Shown here piece by piece: positions 1 through 9,756 of a stretch of DNA of 38,152 bases. The translations under genes and the position numbers were made by a program. The notes under the pieces were generated by a model, which did not search any database, was not told the DNA's origin, and was given only the letters and a program-made list of their open reading frames with translations. Position 1 is the stretch's first letter; each line of letters begins with the position of its first letter. The stretch comes from Meiothermus rufus DSM 22234. GTDB lineage: Bacteria > Deinococcota > Deinococci > Deinococcales > Thermaceae. The DNA lies in NCBI RefSeq assembly GCF_000423425.1, contig NZ_KE384017.1:9667-47818 (forward strand), given 5' to 3'.

Positions 1-95
1 TCGCGCCTTCGGCCTCGAGCGAAGACGAGGCGCAGGATGCAGCCGTGGGTTGACCTGTGATTTTTAGTGCTGCTCGCGCCTTCGGCCTCGAGCGA
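1..95. repeat. 22-bp direct repeat pair in the left-edge intergenic DNA
   Basis: The same 22 bases occur at 1-22 and 74-95, with their starts 73 bp apart. The second copy is flanked by a 6-bp inverted repeat (GCTCGC at 72-77, GCGAGC at 92-97), and the first can pair GCGCCT (3-8) with AGGCGC (28-33). Each copy contains CTCGAG. The stretch lies downstream of ychF; no gene, tRNA or U-tailed terminator is visible in 1-142. It may be a dispersed intergenic repeat, but no further copy was recognised in this window. Confidence 0.45.
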
Positions 96-142
96 GCCGC
101 AGTTCGGGGTGAAGAGAGGGCATTGCCCCTTTGGGCGAAGCT

Positions 143-1261
143 TTAAACGTTAAACAGAATCAGCAGTACGTCCCCGTCCTGCACCACGTAGTCTTTGCCT
201 TCGGTGCGCACCCAGCCTTTCTCTTTGGCCTGGGCCCAACCCCCAGCCTCGACCAGCTTGTGCCACTCGATGACCTCGGCCCGGATAAAACCCCGCTCGA
301 GGTCGGAGTGAATCTCGCCGGCAGCCTGGGGGGCCTTGGTGCCTTTGCGGATGGTCCAGGCCCGTACCTCCTTCTCACCGGCGGTAAAGAACGTTTGCAG
401 GCCTAAGGTGCGGTAGGCCGTGCGCACCAGCCGATTGAGCCCCGATTCCTCTAGGCCCAGGGTATGCCGGTACTCGGCAGCCTCTGCTTCGGATAGCTCG
501 GCCAGCTCGGCCTCGATTTTGGCCGAGACCACCACTACCTCGGCTCCTTCACCTGCTGCGACCTCGCGTACCTTGGCCACGTGAGGGTTCTGGGCGCCAT
601 CCGGTAGGTCTTCCTCGGCCACGTTGCAGACGTAGATAACCGGTTTGTAGGTGAGCAGCCCCATCTCGCGGGCCGCTTTGGCGAGTAGCTCGGGCTCGGC
701 AGGGCTAAAGGTGCGGGCGGGCTGGCCTTGGGAGAGGTGGGCCACTAGGGGCTCGAGCACCTCTAGCAGGGCTTTGTCGTCCTTGTCATTGCGGGCCGAC
801 TTACGCAGCTTCTCCAGGCGTTTTTCTAAGGTGTGGAGGTCGGCCAGGGCCAGCTCGGTGTGGATGGTCTCGAGGTCGTCCTGAGGGTCTACCCGGCCTG
901 CCACATGCACCACGTTGGGGTCTTCAAAGCAGCGCACCACGTGGGCGATGGCCGCTACCTCGCGGATGTTGGCCAGGAACTGGTTGCCCAAACCTTCCCC
1001 CTTGTGGGCCCCTTTGACCAGTCCGGCGATGTCCACGAATTCCACGTGGGTGGGCACAATGGGTGGCACCCGCTCGCCTTTTACGAAGAGCTTTTGCAGG
1101 GCCTCTAAGCGTGGGTCGGGCAGGGTTACCACCCCCACGTTTTTGTCGATGGTGGCAAAAGGGTAGTTGGCCGCCAAAGCCCCGGCTTTGGTGATGGCGT
1201 TGAACAGGGTGGATTTGCCCACATTGGGCAGACCGACGATTCCGACTCCAAGCGATGCCAT
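143..1261 (-). CDS. ychF: Redox-regulated ATPase YchF (Obg-family, ribosome-associated)
   Basis: Product of 372 residues, the usual YchF length. The P-loop GLPNVGKS is at residues 10-17, followed by YPFATID and the switch-II segment [20 protein letters not shown]. The position of the guanine-specifying NKxD motif reads CNVAEED, consistent with the known preference of YchF for ATP over GTP. A TGS domain forms the last ~85 residues and ends in LILFNV. The protein binds ribosomes and is linked to stress and translation control; this role is family knowledge. The reading frame continues 60 codons upstream, but homology begins at [10 protein letters not shown], and AGAGG lies 6 nt before that ATG, so 1261 is chosen. 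It is followed by the repeat-bearing intergenic region, with no clear terminator. Confidence 0.96.
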   Translation of the reverse strand: MASLGVGIVGLPNVGKSTLFNAITKAGALAANYPFATIDKNVGVVTLPDPRLEALQKLFVKGERVPPIVPTHVEFVDIAGLVKGAHKGEGLGNQFLANIREVAAIAHVVRCFEDPNVVHVAGRVDPQDDLETIHTELALADLHTLEKRLEKLRKSARNDKDDKALLEVLEPLVAHLSQGQPARTFSPAEPELLAKAAREMGLLTYKPVIYVCNVAEEDLPDGAQNPHVAKVREVAAGEGAEVVVVSAKIEAELAELSEAEAAEYRHTLGLEESGLNRLVRTAYRTLGLQTFFTAGEKEVRAWTIRKGTKAPQAAGEIHSDLERGFIRAEVIEWHKLVEAGGWAQAKEKGWVRTEGKDYVVQDGDVLLILFNV

Positions 1262-1329
1262 GGGTATCCTCTGGGCAGGCTTTCCAGCCCGCACACCAAA
1301 GGCCCATTCTACCCCAGGCAGCGCAAGGC

Positions 1330-1845
1330 TTATAGGCCCAGGTGGGCCCTGGCCTCCTGGGCAAAACCGGCCCAGTCTAAAAGGGCCTGAACCAGCTCGA
1401 GGTAGCCCTGGGTGGTGCAGAGCTTGCCCTGCCAGTGCCAACCTTCTTCCACTCGCTTTAGGGGAGTGCCGGCCAGGGCCTCCGCGGCAACAGGATGGGC
1501 CGCCGCACTGCCAGAAAGGCGCCCGGCCTCGAGCAAAAACAAGGCCCCGTTGGCCCCGGCAAACACCGCCCGTAGGCTTTCCCAGACCTCCTCCAGCCAG
1601 TCTTGGTAGGCGTCGTCGCGCCCCAGCTTGCGCATCTGGCTGCCCCCAGGAATAACCAGCACATCCAGCCCGGGTCGGGCCGCAAAGGTGTACTTGGGGG
1701 TCCAGACCGCCCCAGCGCTGCCCTCTAAGGCGGTGCGCCCCCGGGCGATGGTGAAGCGCTCCCAGCCTAAAAGCCGAGCGGCCTCCATAACCAAAGCGGC
1801 TTCGGCCTCGAGGAAACCAGGGGTAAGAAGAATGCCCAGGCGCAT
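1330..1845 (-). CDS. DJ-1/PfpI-like (glutamine amidotransferase-fold) protein without nucleophilic cysteine
   Basis: 171 residues. The order of motifs follows the DJ-1/PfpI fold: MRLGILLTPGFLEAEAA at the N-terminus, LDVLVIPGGSQ in the middle, GALFLLEAGRLSG at the nucleophile elbow and a C-terminal TTQGYLELVQALL helix. In active family members the elbow reads V-C-T-G before the ALxLAxAGLL segment; here it reads G-A-N-G, so alanine replaces the reactive cysteine. A hydrolase, chaperone or deglycase activity that depends on that residue is therefore unlikely, and a binding or regulatory role is more plausible (inference). The mRNA is probably leaderless from its own promoter, whose -35 box overlaps the end of the upstream carboxypeptidase gene. 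Function unknown. Confidence 0.8.
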   Translation of the reverse strand: MRLGILLTPGFLEAEAALVMEAARLLGWERFTIARGRTALEGSAGAVWTPKYTFAARPGLDVLVIPGGSQMRKLGRDDAYQDWLEEVWESLRAVFAGANGALFLLEAGRLSGSAAAHPVAAEALAGTPLKRVEEGWHWQGKLCTTQGYLELVQALLDWAGFAQEARAHLGL

Positions 1846-1851
1846 GGGCCC

Positions 1852-1881
1852 ATGCTAGGGAGGCCTGAAGGCCAGGGTCAA
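1852..1881 (-). promoter_or_regulatory. Promoter of the PfpI-like gene (leaderless)
   Basis: On the minus strand TTGACC (1881-1876) and TAGCAT (1857-1852) are separated by 18 bp. The -10 box ends 6 nt before the ATG at 1845, so transcription would start at or within a base or two of the start codon. The -35 box overlaps the stop codon of the S10 peptidase gene. Confidence 0.65.
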
Positions 1882-3338
1882 GGGGTGTGGGTCTTGCGGA
1901 TGAAGGCCCGTAGGTCGGCGGCCTGCCGGGCCAGGGAAGGCAGGTGCACGTACATCATGTGCCCGGCGGGGTAGTAGTGCACCTGGATGTTTTTTTGCAG
2001 GTGGGGCTCGAGGCTAAGGTGGCTCAGGGTGTAGTCGGTGGCGAAATAGGGGGTGGCCAGGTCAAAGTAGCCGCTACCTACGTATACCCGCAGGTAAGGA
2101 TTCATGCAGATGGCCTTACGCAGGGTTTCGGCCACATTCAGGTACTGGTTTTCAAACTCCTTGTAGCTCCAATTCTGGTACAGATTGGACAGGACTTCGT
2201 AGGGTAGGTCGCTCTGAAAGCCCAGTTCCTGACGCACATAGTGGTTGAAGGTTGCTGTGTAAGGCCCCTGGATAGCGGCATAACTGGGGTCGTACTCGAA
2301 GTTTGTGCCGGCTGCATCGCGGTCGGTGCCGGTAAAGCGGCTGTCCAGCCGCCCTACCGTTTTGCGCTCGGAGCGAAGGAGTTCTTTGGTGAAGCGAAAA
2401 ATTTCCAGGCGCAGATTGCTGGCCCGCACATACTCCTCGGAAAGCCCGGTGTAGCGGGCCAGCTTCTGGGCTATGCGCCGGTACTCGCTGGGGGCCAGCT
2501 TACTGCCCCGCATCAAGGCCAGGGTGTACTCGCCTTCGGCAAAGGCCTCCACCTCCTTTAGCAGGCTTTTCAGGGGTTTGCGCTGAAGGTCGGGGGGGAG
2601 TTTGCGGTGATACCAGGCAGTGGCGCTAAAGGAGGGTAGGAAGAGGATGTGGGGCAGGTCGTTGCCGGGGTTGAAGCGGGCGGTGGAGAACTCGAGGATA
2701 CTGCTGACCAGCATGAGGCCGTTCAGGTATAGGCCATGCCGTTCCTGCAAATAACCCGACAAGCCCGCGGCCCGGGTGGTACCGTAGCTTTCCCCAATCA
2801 GGTACTTGGGGCTCAGCCAGCGCCCATAGCGGCTGGTGTAGAGCCGGATGAACTCCCCCACGCTTTCCAGGTCGCGCTTGAAGCCGTGGTACTCCCGCAC
2901 TTTTTCCCCCTCGAGCATGCGGCTATAGCCGGTGCCTACCGGGTCGATGAAAACCAGGTCGCTGACCTCGAGCAGGGTATGGGGGTTGTCCACCAGCCGG
3001 TAGGGGGGTGGGGTGAGGGCCCCCGCGTCGCCCATCTCTACTCGTTTAGGCCCTAGAAGGCCCAGGTGCAACCATACCGACGACGACCCAGGCCCACCGT
3101 TGAAGGAGAAGGTGATGGGCCGCTGGCTGAGGTCGTCTACCCCTTCCTTGGTATAGGCCACGAAGAACAAAGTGGCCCGGGGTTTGTGCCCCTCGGCAGT
3201 GCCGTCTTTTTCCGCCTCTTCCCTGAGCACGATAGTGCCGCAGGTTACCCGGTAGGGCAGTTCTTTGTCCCCGATACGGATGCTGTGCTGGGTGGTGCAA
3301 AGCTGGTCTTGTGGGGTGGGTTTGTTCTCCTCTGGCAT
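1878..3338 (-). CDS. Serine carboxypeptidase-like protein (peptidase family S10)
   Basis: 486 residues, typical for S10. The oxyanion-hole block NGGPGSSSVWL is at about residues 80-90, the catalytic serine is S184 in GESYGTTR, and the C-terminal third supplies the Asp (SGYFDLATPYF) and His (PAGHMMYVH) of the triad. S10 enzymes remove C-terminal residues from peptides, usually at acidic pH in secretory compartments. The N-terminus MPEENKPTPQDQ is polar, with no signal peptide or membrane segment, so a cytoplasmic location or unusual export is implied, which is odd for the family. A TAGGAT box 6 nt before the ATG (3345-3350) suggests a leaderless mRNA. The gene diverges from the secreted LolA-like gene. 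Confidence 0.9.
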   Translation of the reverse strand: MPEENKPTPQDQLCTTQHSIRIGDKELPYRVTCGTIVLREEAEKDGTAEGHKPRATLFFVAYTKEGVDDLSQRPITFSFNGGPGSSSVWLHLGLLGPKRVEMGDAGALTPPPYRLVDNPHTLLEVSDLVFIDPVGTGYSRMLEGEKVREYHGFKRDLESVGEFIRLYTSRYGRWLSPKYLIGESYGTTRAAGLSGYLQERHGLYLNGLMLVSSILEFSTARFNPGNDLPHILFLPSFSATAWYHRKLPPDLQRKPLKSLLKEVEAFAEGEYTLALMRGSKLAPSEYRRIAQKLARYTGLSEEYVRASNLRLEIFRFTKELLRSERKTVGRLDSRFTGTDRDAAGTNFEYDPSYAAIQGPYTATFNHYVRQELGFQSDLPYEVLSNLYQNWSYKEFENQYLNVAETLRKAICMNPYLRVYVGSGYFDLATPYFATDYTLSHLSLEPHLQKNIQVHYYPAGHMMYVHLPSLARQAADLRAFIRKTHTP

Positions 3339-3344
3339 GGGCCT

Positions 3345-3409
3345 ATCCTACCGGTACGGAACCGTTTGGGGTAAATCCTTATCCGGGTCAAACCTTGGGG
3401 TTTTACCCT
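3345..3409. promoter_or_regulatory. Divergent leaderless promoters between S10 peptidase and LolA-like gene
   Basis: Minus strand: TAGGAT (3350-3345) lies 6 nt before the S10 ATG at 3338, with a weak TTACCC 18 bp further upstream. Plus strand: TACCCT (3404-3409) lies 7 nt before the ATG at 3417. Both fit the TANNNT-N6/7-start pattern seen repeatedly in this window. Neither has a convincing -35 box. Confidence 0.4.
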
Positions 3410-3416
3410 AGGGCTG

Positions 3417-4127
3417 ATGAAACGGATGGGGTGGTTTCTGGCCTGGATGGTGGGGGCCCTGGCCTTGGCCCAGGTAGCCCCCGGGGCAACCCAACTGCTA
3501 GAGAAGATGCGCCAGGCTCACGGGGGGGCGGCCTTGGCTGGCTTGCGCACCTACCAGGAGACCGCCACCCTCACCACCTTTGTGGGGCCCGAGCCCGAGC
3601 ACCAGCTCGTGGTGGTTTCGTACGTGGACTTTGCTGCGGAGCGACTGCGGGTAGAGTACCGGGATGGCCCCCGGTTGATTCAGGTGCTCCAGGTAGGCCC
3701 TGAGGGGGGACAGAGCTGGAGCGTGATTTCCGGTAGCAAGCCCCTCGAGGCCGAGCTGGCCCGGGAACTGCGCCATGGGCTTTACCAGACCTGGTATGGC
3801 CTGCGCCTGGGGGGGGCGGGGCGCGAGGTGGCCCGGCTCGAGGGGCGGAAGACCTTTGCCGAGGCCAGCGGGCAGGCGGTGGTGGTGCGTACCCGCGGGG
3901 CCCAAACCACCTATCTGGTCGACGAGCAGAATCGATTGATTGCTGAACGCTACCAAAACAGCCAGGGGCTGTTGACTGTGCGCTATACCGACCTGCGCCG
4001 GGTCGCGGGGCTGCTTATTCCCTTCCAGGCTCGCTTGTATGCCGATGGTCGTCTATTCGCTGAGGTGCGGGTAAGGGAGGCCCGGGTAAACCCGCCGTTT
4101 TCGCCCCAGACCTTCCGGATGCCCTGA
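3417..4127 (+). CDS. Secreted LolA-like (outer-membrane lipoprotein carrier fold) protein
   Basis: 236 residues beginning with a signal peptide: MKRMG, then a hydrophobic run WFLAWMVGALALA, with likely cleavage after ALA-Q. The mature part starts LLEKMRQAHGG and continues as alternating short beta-strand stretches, ending with RVNPPFSPQTFRMP. The pattern of an N-terminal helix, repeated antiparallel strands and sentences such as YQTWYGLRLGG and LLIPFQARLYADGR resembles the LolA/LppX half-barrel fold (outer membrane lipoprotein-sorting proteins). No lipobox cysteine is present. A role in lipid or lipoprotein handling in the periplasm is only an inference. It precedes an S41 protease gene by 60 bp on the same strand. 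Confidence 0.6.
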   Translation: MKRMGWFLAWMVGALALAQVAPGATQLLEKMRQAHGGAALAGLRTYQETATLTTFVGPEPEHQLVVVSYVDFAAERLRVEYRDGPRLIQVLQVGPEGGQSWSVISGSKPLEAELARELRHGLYQTWYGLRLGGAGREVARLEGRKTFAEASGQAVVVRTRGAQTTYLVDEQNRLIAERYQNSQGLLTVRYTDLRRVAGLLIPFQARLYADGRLFAEVRVREARVNPPFSPQTFRMP

Positions 4128-4187
4128 GCGGCTTCTCCTTGTGATGTAGGCAACCCCGATTGGCTAGCTTGGCGCTAAAAATAGGGT

Positions 4188-5453
4188 ATGGGTCAGTGGC
4201 GGTTTTGGGGGGTTGGCCTCTTATGGCTGGTGCTGGGCCTGGGCCTGGCCAGTCCGGCTCAGGGGTTGCTCGACGAGGTAAGCCGCCTCTTAAGCGACTA
4301 TTATGCGGGATTTTCCCAGGTCAGGCCGCAGGAGCTGCGGCAAAAATACCAGGCCGAGCTGGAAAAGGCCTGTGCTCAGGAGGTGGTCTGCCCCACCCAG
4401 AAGGCCTTACCCCTGATCCAGGCTATGGTGGCCGAGTTGGGCGACCGCCACACCCGCTACTTCACCCCTGAAGAGTATGCCGAGGTGCAGCGCCGGCTGG
4501 CGGGTGGGAGCAGCAGCCGGCCCCAGCTAGGGGTGCAGCTCCAGGTAGTGCCGGGGCTGGAAGGTTTGTTGGTGGTGGAGGTAAGCCCCGAGACACCGGC
4601 GGCCGAGGCTGGTTTGCGCCGGGGAGACCGCATTCTGGCCGTCGACGGGGTGCCATTACCCCAGGCTCAAGGGGAACGCCTGGAGTTTTTGCGAGAGCGG
4701 ATAGGGCTGGGCCAGCCCCTGCGCTTAGGGCTTCAGCGGTTGGGGCAACCCCTCGAGGTCTGGGTGGAACCCCGCATCATCTCGCTGCGCCAGCTTCCCA
4801 GCCTGGTGCTGCGGGAGGATGGAGTAGCGCTGCTGCGCATCCCTTCCTTTAGCGGCTACCAGCAGATAGGCCCCCGCATTCACGAGCTGGTACGGCAGGC
4901 CCAGCAGGGCGGGGCCTGGGCTATGGTGGTTGATCTGCGCAACAACGGTGGGGGAGTCCTGAGCGAGTGCCTGGTGGGGGCGGGGGCTTTTGTGGAAGAG
5001 ACCTATCGGCGCCTACAGGACAATTGGCGGGCCAGCGAACAGGGATATAAGGACGGCTACTACTACCACCGCTTGGGGGGGCGCGACCGGCCCCAGTACC
5101 AGGTGCAGCCTGCGCGCTGGGCGGGGCCGGTGGTGCTCTTGGTAAACGAGCGAACCGCCTCGTGTGCGGAGTACTTTACCTTCGATGTACAGGAGGGCCG
5201 CCAGGCTTTAGTGATTGGCCAGCCCACCGCCGGTGTGGGCAACACGGCCACCCTGTTTTTGCGGTTGAGCGATGGCTCGGGCCTGCAGATAACCACCTCC
5301 CGGGCCCAGCGTAAGGACGGCAGCTTCTACCCCGACCGGGTGACCCCCAGCCTACTTTTAGCTGAGGACTGGTACGCTCTGGCCGAGGGGCGGGATACCC
5401 TGCTGGAGAAAGCCCTCGAGGTCTTAGCCCAAGCCAAGGTGGGCTTGGAGTAA
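4188..5453 (+). CDS. S41-family (CtpA/Prc-like) peptidase with PDZ domain, catalytic Lys replaced
   Basis: 421 residues. A signal peptide (WFWGVG-type hydrophobic start ending LGLASPAQG) is followed by a helical region ending in DRHTRYFTPEEY, a PDZ domain (about 107-150, with AGLRRGDRILAVDG), and the S41 core. The nucleophile position is S325 in NERTASCAEYF. In CtpA/Prc the general-base lysine lies 25 residues later in a GKG motif; here residue 350 is valine (PTAGVGN). The enzyme is thus either inactive or uses another base, as in tricorn/IRBP-type S41 members. It should act in the periplasm or at the outer face of the inner membrane. The stop is 1 bp from the stop of the convergent MOSC gene. 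Confidence 0.88.
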   Translation: MGQWRFWGVGLLWLVLGLGLASPAQGLLDEVSRLLSDYYAGFSQVRPQELRQKYQAELEKACAQEVVCPTQKALPLIQAMVAELGDRHTRYFTPEEYAEVQRRLAGGSSSRPQLGVQLQVVPGLEGLLVVEVSPETPAAEAGLRRGDRILAVDGVPLPQAQGERLEFLRERIGLGQPLRLGLQRLGQPLEVWVEPRIISLRQLPSLVLREDGVALLRIPSFSGYQQIGPRIHELVRQAQQGGAWAMVVDLRNNGGGVLSECLVGAGAFVEETYRRLQDNWRASEQGYKDGYYYHRLGGRDRPQYQVQPARWAGPVVLLVNERTASCAEYFTFDVQEGRQALVIGQPTAGVGNTATLFLRLSDGSGLQITTSRAQRKDGSFYPDRVTPSLLLAEDWYALAEGRDTLLEKALEVLAQAKVGLE

Positions 5454-5454
5454 C

Positions 5455-6075
5455 CTAAGCCCCCTCGAGGTTGCGCAAGCGCTCGGCGAATACCCTCCGG
5501 GCCCGCTCGGCCAGGGGGGCCCCTAGCAGCCAGCGCAAGCGAGCGGGATACGGGTTTTTCTCATACCAAAGCGCAAAAACCTCAACCAAGGGGGGGTGCT
5601 GGGGGGGAGCCGCGACTTTTTCGACGGCCTGGGGGGCTTGCACCAGGCCAGCCTGAAGCACCCGGGCGTAAAACCCCGGGCGGCCCGCCTGGCGGAAGCG
5701 CTTAACAAAGCCGGGGTCGTTCATGTGGGCGGCTAGGGTAGCGCAGGGGATGCGGGGAGCCGAGACCTCGAGCCAAACCGGGCCAATGCGGAAGCGGTCG
5801 CCGATGCGCACCGGCTCAGGGCCAAAGCTGGAGAAGGTCAGGTTTTCACCAAAGGTGCCGGCCGCCAGCGGCTGGCCTAGCTCCTCCATCCACCAGTCGT
5901 AGTCTTGCGCACTATAGACGTACACCGCCTGGTCAGGGCCGCCGTGGTGTTCCTGGTCGGCGACATAGTCGCCAGCCAGCCCCAACGCATGAACAAAGGC
6001 CGAGGCTACCGGGCGCTTGTCAATGCCGCTTGGGCCTTCACCCCGGCTTAAGTTGACGGATACAAGGCGGATCAT
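5455..6075 (-). CDS. MOSC domain protein (YiiM-like)
   Basis: 206 residues. MOSC features: GDYVADQEHHGGPDQAVYVY near residue 37, FGENLT, then VWLEVSAPRIPCATLAAH with the conserved cysteine, and GRPGFYARVLQAG. The order and the RIPC motif match the YiiM branch, implicated in molybdenum-cofactor-linked sulfur chemistry and detoxification of N-hydroxylated bases (family knowledge). The frame is open 62 codons upstream, but the domain starts at MIRLVSVNLSRGEG, and this ATG overlaps the DUF3054 stop as ATGA, so 6075 is the start. It is the last gene of the lipB-lipA-DUF3054-MOSC unit. Confidence 0.9.
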   Translation of the reverse strand: MIRLVSVNLSRGEGPSGIDKRPVASAFVHALGLAGDYVADQEHHGGPDQAVYVYSAQDYDWWMEELGQPLAAGTFGENLTFSSFGPEPVRIGDRFRIGPVWLEVSAPRIPCATLAAHMNDPGFVKRFRQAGRPGFYARVLQAGLVQAPQAVEKVAAPPQHPPLVEVFALWYEKNPYPARLRWLLGAPLAERARRVFAERLRNLEGA

Positions 6076-6461
6076 GGCTGCTTTGGACGCAAAAAAAGCC
6101 AGGCTAGCCCGCGCCAAGCCAGCAGCAGGACCAAGGTGGCCCCCAGGGCGATCACCCAGAAGACCAGATAGCTGGTATCTAGGGGCCTTTGCAGCACCAT
6201 GGCCCGTAGCCACACCCCCGCGCTCACCGCCAGGAACCAGCTTGCCAGCAGATTGCGCCAAGAAGGCCTAGTGTAGGTGCGCAGGAAGGGGGCCAACAGC
6301 CACCAGACCAGCAAAATAGGCAGGGCGTTGCGCAGGATGCCACTCAAGTTGACCGGTTCACCGTGGCTTTGCAGGCCCACAACAGCAAAGAGCAGAATAC
6401 AGGCCGCATCGCCCAAGGCTAGCGTCCGGCCTGGGGGGTGGGGTGGGATGCTTACGGCCAT
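6072..6461 (-). CDS. DUF3054 integral membrane protein
   Basis: 129 residues with four predicted transmembrane helices: ILLFAVVGL, LPILLVWWLLAPFL, LLASWFLAVSAGVWL and VIALGATLVLLLAW. The arrangement, with SHGE after the first helix and TRPSWRN before the third, fits DUF3054, a small inner-membrane family of unknown function. The ATG is 3 nt after the lipA stop and the stop overlaps the MOSC start by 4 bp, so it is translated with its neighbours. The association with lipoate synthesis has no known functional meaning. Confidence 0.85.
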   Translation of the reverse strand: MAVSIPPHPPGRTLALGDAACILLFAVVGLQSHGEPVNLSGILRNALPILLVWWLLAPFLRTYTRPSWRNLLASWFLAVSAGVWLRAMVLQRPLDTSYLVFWVIALGATLVLLLAWRGLAWLFLRPKQP

Positions 6462-6464
6462 GGG

Positions 6465-8122
<1,658 letters not shown>

Positions 8123-8126
8123 CTAC

Positions 8127-8132
8127 AGCATA
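8127..8132 (-). promoter_or_regulatory. -10 box of the lipBA unit
   Basis: TATGCT on the minus strand ends 7 nt before the lipB ATG, giving a leaderless transcript. A candidate -35 (CTCACG, 17 bp upstream) is poor, so the call rests on the -10 box and on the repeated spacing pattern in this window. Confidence 0.45.
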
Positions 8133-8163
8133 CTCCTGCTTGGATACCGCGTGAGGAACTGGG

Positions 8164-9102
8164 TTACAGAGCTTGCAGGGCCTGGAAAGCCTCCTGGTAC
8201 TCCTGGGCGTCCAGTCCACGCCCAATCACCACCAGGTGGGAAGGGGCCGTGGGGGGATGGCGGGATAGCTCGAGGCTGAAGATTTCCCGCACCGACTGGA
8301 AAATCACCTGTTTTTCAAAGCCTTTTACACTGAGAAAGCCCTTGGCGCGCAGCACCGCATCGGGTCGGGCGATCAGGTAGTGGTCGATGAAGGCGTTGAC
8401 CTTCTGCCGCTCGAGGGGTCGCTCGGCCCGGAGGGTAAAGCTCGTGAGGTGGGGGGTATGCCGGTGGGGGTGGGGCTGGGGCTGCCAGTCTGGGGTAGAG
8501 GCCCGCTGGTGCAGCAGCGCTTGGGGGGCCACATTCGCCTGCACGGCGGGGTAAATCTGGCTCAGGGGGTTGAGCTTTTGGATCAGCCCCTCGGCCTCGG
8601 CTCTTTGGGTAGGGGAGACCAGGTCGGTTTTGTTGAGCACCACCACGCTGGCGTAGGCAAGCTGAACGGCTCCTTCTGGGCTGTTCTGCAGGGTGCGCTC
8701 GAGGTGGCGGGCATCCGCTACGGCGATGATGCCGTCTAGGGCAAACCTACTACGGGCAAAGGGGTCCAGGATGGTCTGGGCCACTGGCACCGGGTCGGCT
8801 AGGCCAGAAAGCTCAATCAGGATATACTCGGGTCTATCCTTACGCGCGATCAGCTTGAACAGGGCCGAGGTCAGGTCTTCCCGCCCCACGCAGCACAAAC
8901 AACCGTTGGCTAGCTCGGCGATGCCGTCGGTATCTACGTTTTCAATCAGGGAGCCGTCGATGCTGGTCTCGCCAAACTCGTTGACGATGATACCGAAGCG
9001 GTGTGCCCCGGAGCGCACCAGGTGGTTAACCAGAGTAGTTTTTCCTGCGCCCAGAAAACCGCCGATTATGCTAACGGGTATGCGTTCTTCTGCTGAAACC
9101 AT
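8164..9102 (-). CDS. CobW/YjiA-type G3E GTPase (metal chaperone)
   Basis: 312 residues. Walker A GGFLGAGKT is at 14-22, the metal-binding CxCC motif (C68-L-C70-C71) follows ELANG, NKTD gives guanine specificity, and a CobW C-terminal domain starts after a His-rich linker (HPHRHTPH). Members load zinc or other metals into client proteins; the client here is unknown. The frame is open for eight more codons (GTG-type start), but the ATG of MVSAEERIPV has a TATTGT box 7 nt upstream and homology begins there. It diverges from the NYN-domain gene. No Zur-like operator was recognised. Confidence 0.93.
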   Translation of the reverse strand: MVSAEERIPVSIIGGFLGAGKTTLVNHLVRSGAHRFGIIVNEFGETSIDGSLIENVDTDGIAELANGCLCCVGREDLTSALFKLIARKDRPEYILIELSGLADPVPVAQTILDPFARSRFALDGIIAVADARHLERTLQNSPEGAVQLAYASVVVLNKTDLVSPTQRAEAEGLIQKLNPLSQIYPAVQANVAPQALLHQRASTPDWQPQPHPHRHTPHLTSFTLRAERPLERQKVNAFIDHYLIARPDAVLRAKGFLSVKGFEKQVIFQSVREIFSLELSRHPPTAPSHLVVIGRGLDAQEYQEAFQALQAL

Positions 9103-9109
9103 ACTCTCT

Positions 9110-9115
9110 ACAATA
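9110..9115 (-). promoter_or_regulatory. -10 box of the CobW-type gene
   Basis: TATTGT on the minus strand ends 7 nt before the ATG at 9102 (leaderless). No good -35 box is visible. This box decides the start codon chosen for the GTPase. Confidence 0.45.
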
Positions 9116-9134
9116 ACGCAAACCAAGACCCTAT

Positions 9135-9149
9135 CCTGGCGAAGCCAGG
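9135..9149. other. Perfect 6-bp inverted repeat between divergent genes
   Basis: CCTGGC-GAA-GCCAGG sits between the CobW-type gene and the NYN gene, upstream of both likely start points. It is therefore not expected in either mRNA and could be an operator, or chance in GC-rich DNA. Confidence 0.3.
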
Positions 9150-9207
9150 GTGGTGTAAGCCGGTCATACTTTGTAGCTCATCTGTCTCCCCTATCATAGC
9201 CTTAGGC

Positions 9208-9756
9208 ATGGACCGCGTGGCTGTTTTTATTGATGGCAGCAACCTGTATCGGGGCCTGGTCTCCACCCTAGGCACCGATTACCGCCTGGATTTTGTGGCC
9301 TTTATCTCGGCTTTGGCGGCGGGCCGTCCGCTGTTGCGGGCCTACTACTACAACGCCCCCCTGCCCAACGAGGACCCGGCAGCCAAGGCCCATCAGAGTT
9401 TCCTCAACTACCTCAAGCGGGCACCCTACGTCACGGTGCGCTTGGGCCGGCTAGAGCGGCGGGGAGAGGGATTCGTGGAGAAAGGGGTGGATATCCAGAT
9501 CGCCATCGATATGCTCCGGCTGGCCTATGCCGATGCCTACGATGTGGCCGTTTTGGTCTCGGGCGACGGCGACTTTGCCGAGGTGCTCAGGGTGATTCAG
9601 GATATGGGCAAGCAGGCCGAAAACACCACGTTTCAGGTGCTCTCCTCTTACCGCCTGGCCCAGCAGGCCGATAAGTACTACCCGCTGGACGAGCTTCCCT
9701 GGGAACGGCTGCGGGCCAAAGGGGCCGAGTCGGTGGCTTTCCCTTTTCCTGATTAG
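9208..9756 (+). CDS. NYN domain protein (LabA/DUF88-like, PIN-fold)
   Basis: 182 residues. Acidic positions of the NYN/PIN fold are in place: D9 in VFIDGSN, the pair in GVDIQIAIDML, and D120/D122 in VLVSGDGDFAEVL. Such proteins are putative metal-dependent ribonucleases; no substrate can be named. The whole protein is the NYN domain plus a short tail ending FPFPD, without an extra RNA-binding module. The stop codon TAG shares bases with the stop of the convergent cupin-like gene (TTAG at 9753-9756). A -10 candidate TATCAT (9192-9197) lies 10 nt before the start. Confidence 0.9.
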   Translation: MDRVAVFIDGSNLYRGLVSTLGTDYRLDFVAFISALAAGRPLLRAYYYNAPLPNEDPAAKAHQSFLNYLKRAPYVTVRLGRLERRGEGFVEKGVDIQIAIDMLRLAYADAYDVAVLVSGDGDFAEVLRVIQDMGKQAENTTFQVLSSYRLAQQADKYYPLDELPWERLRAKGAESVAFPFPD

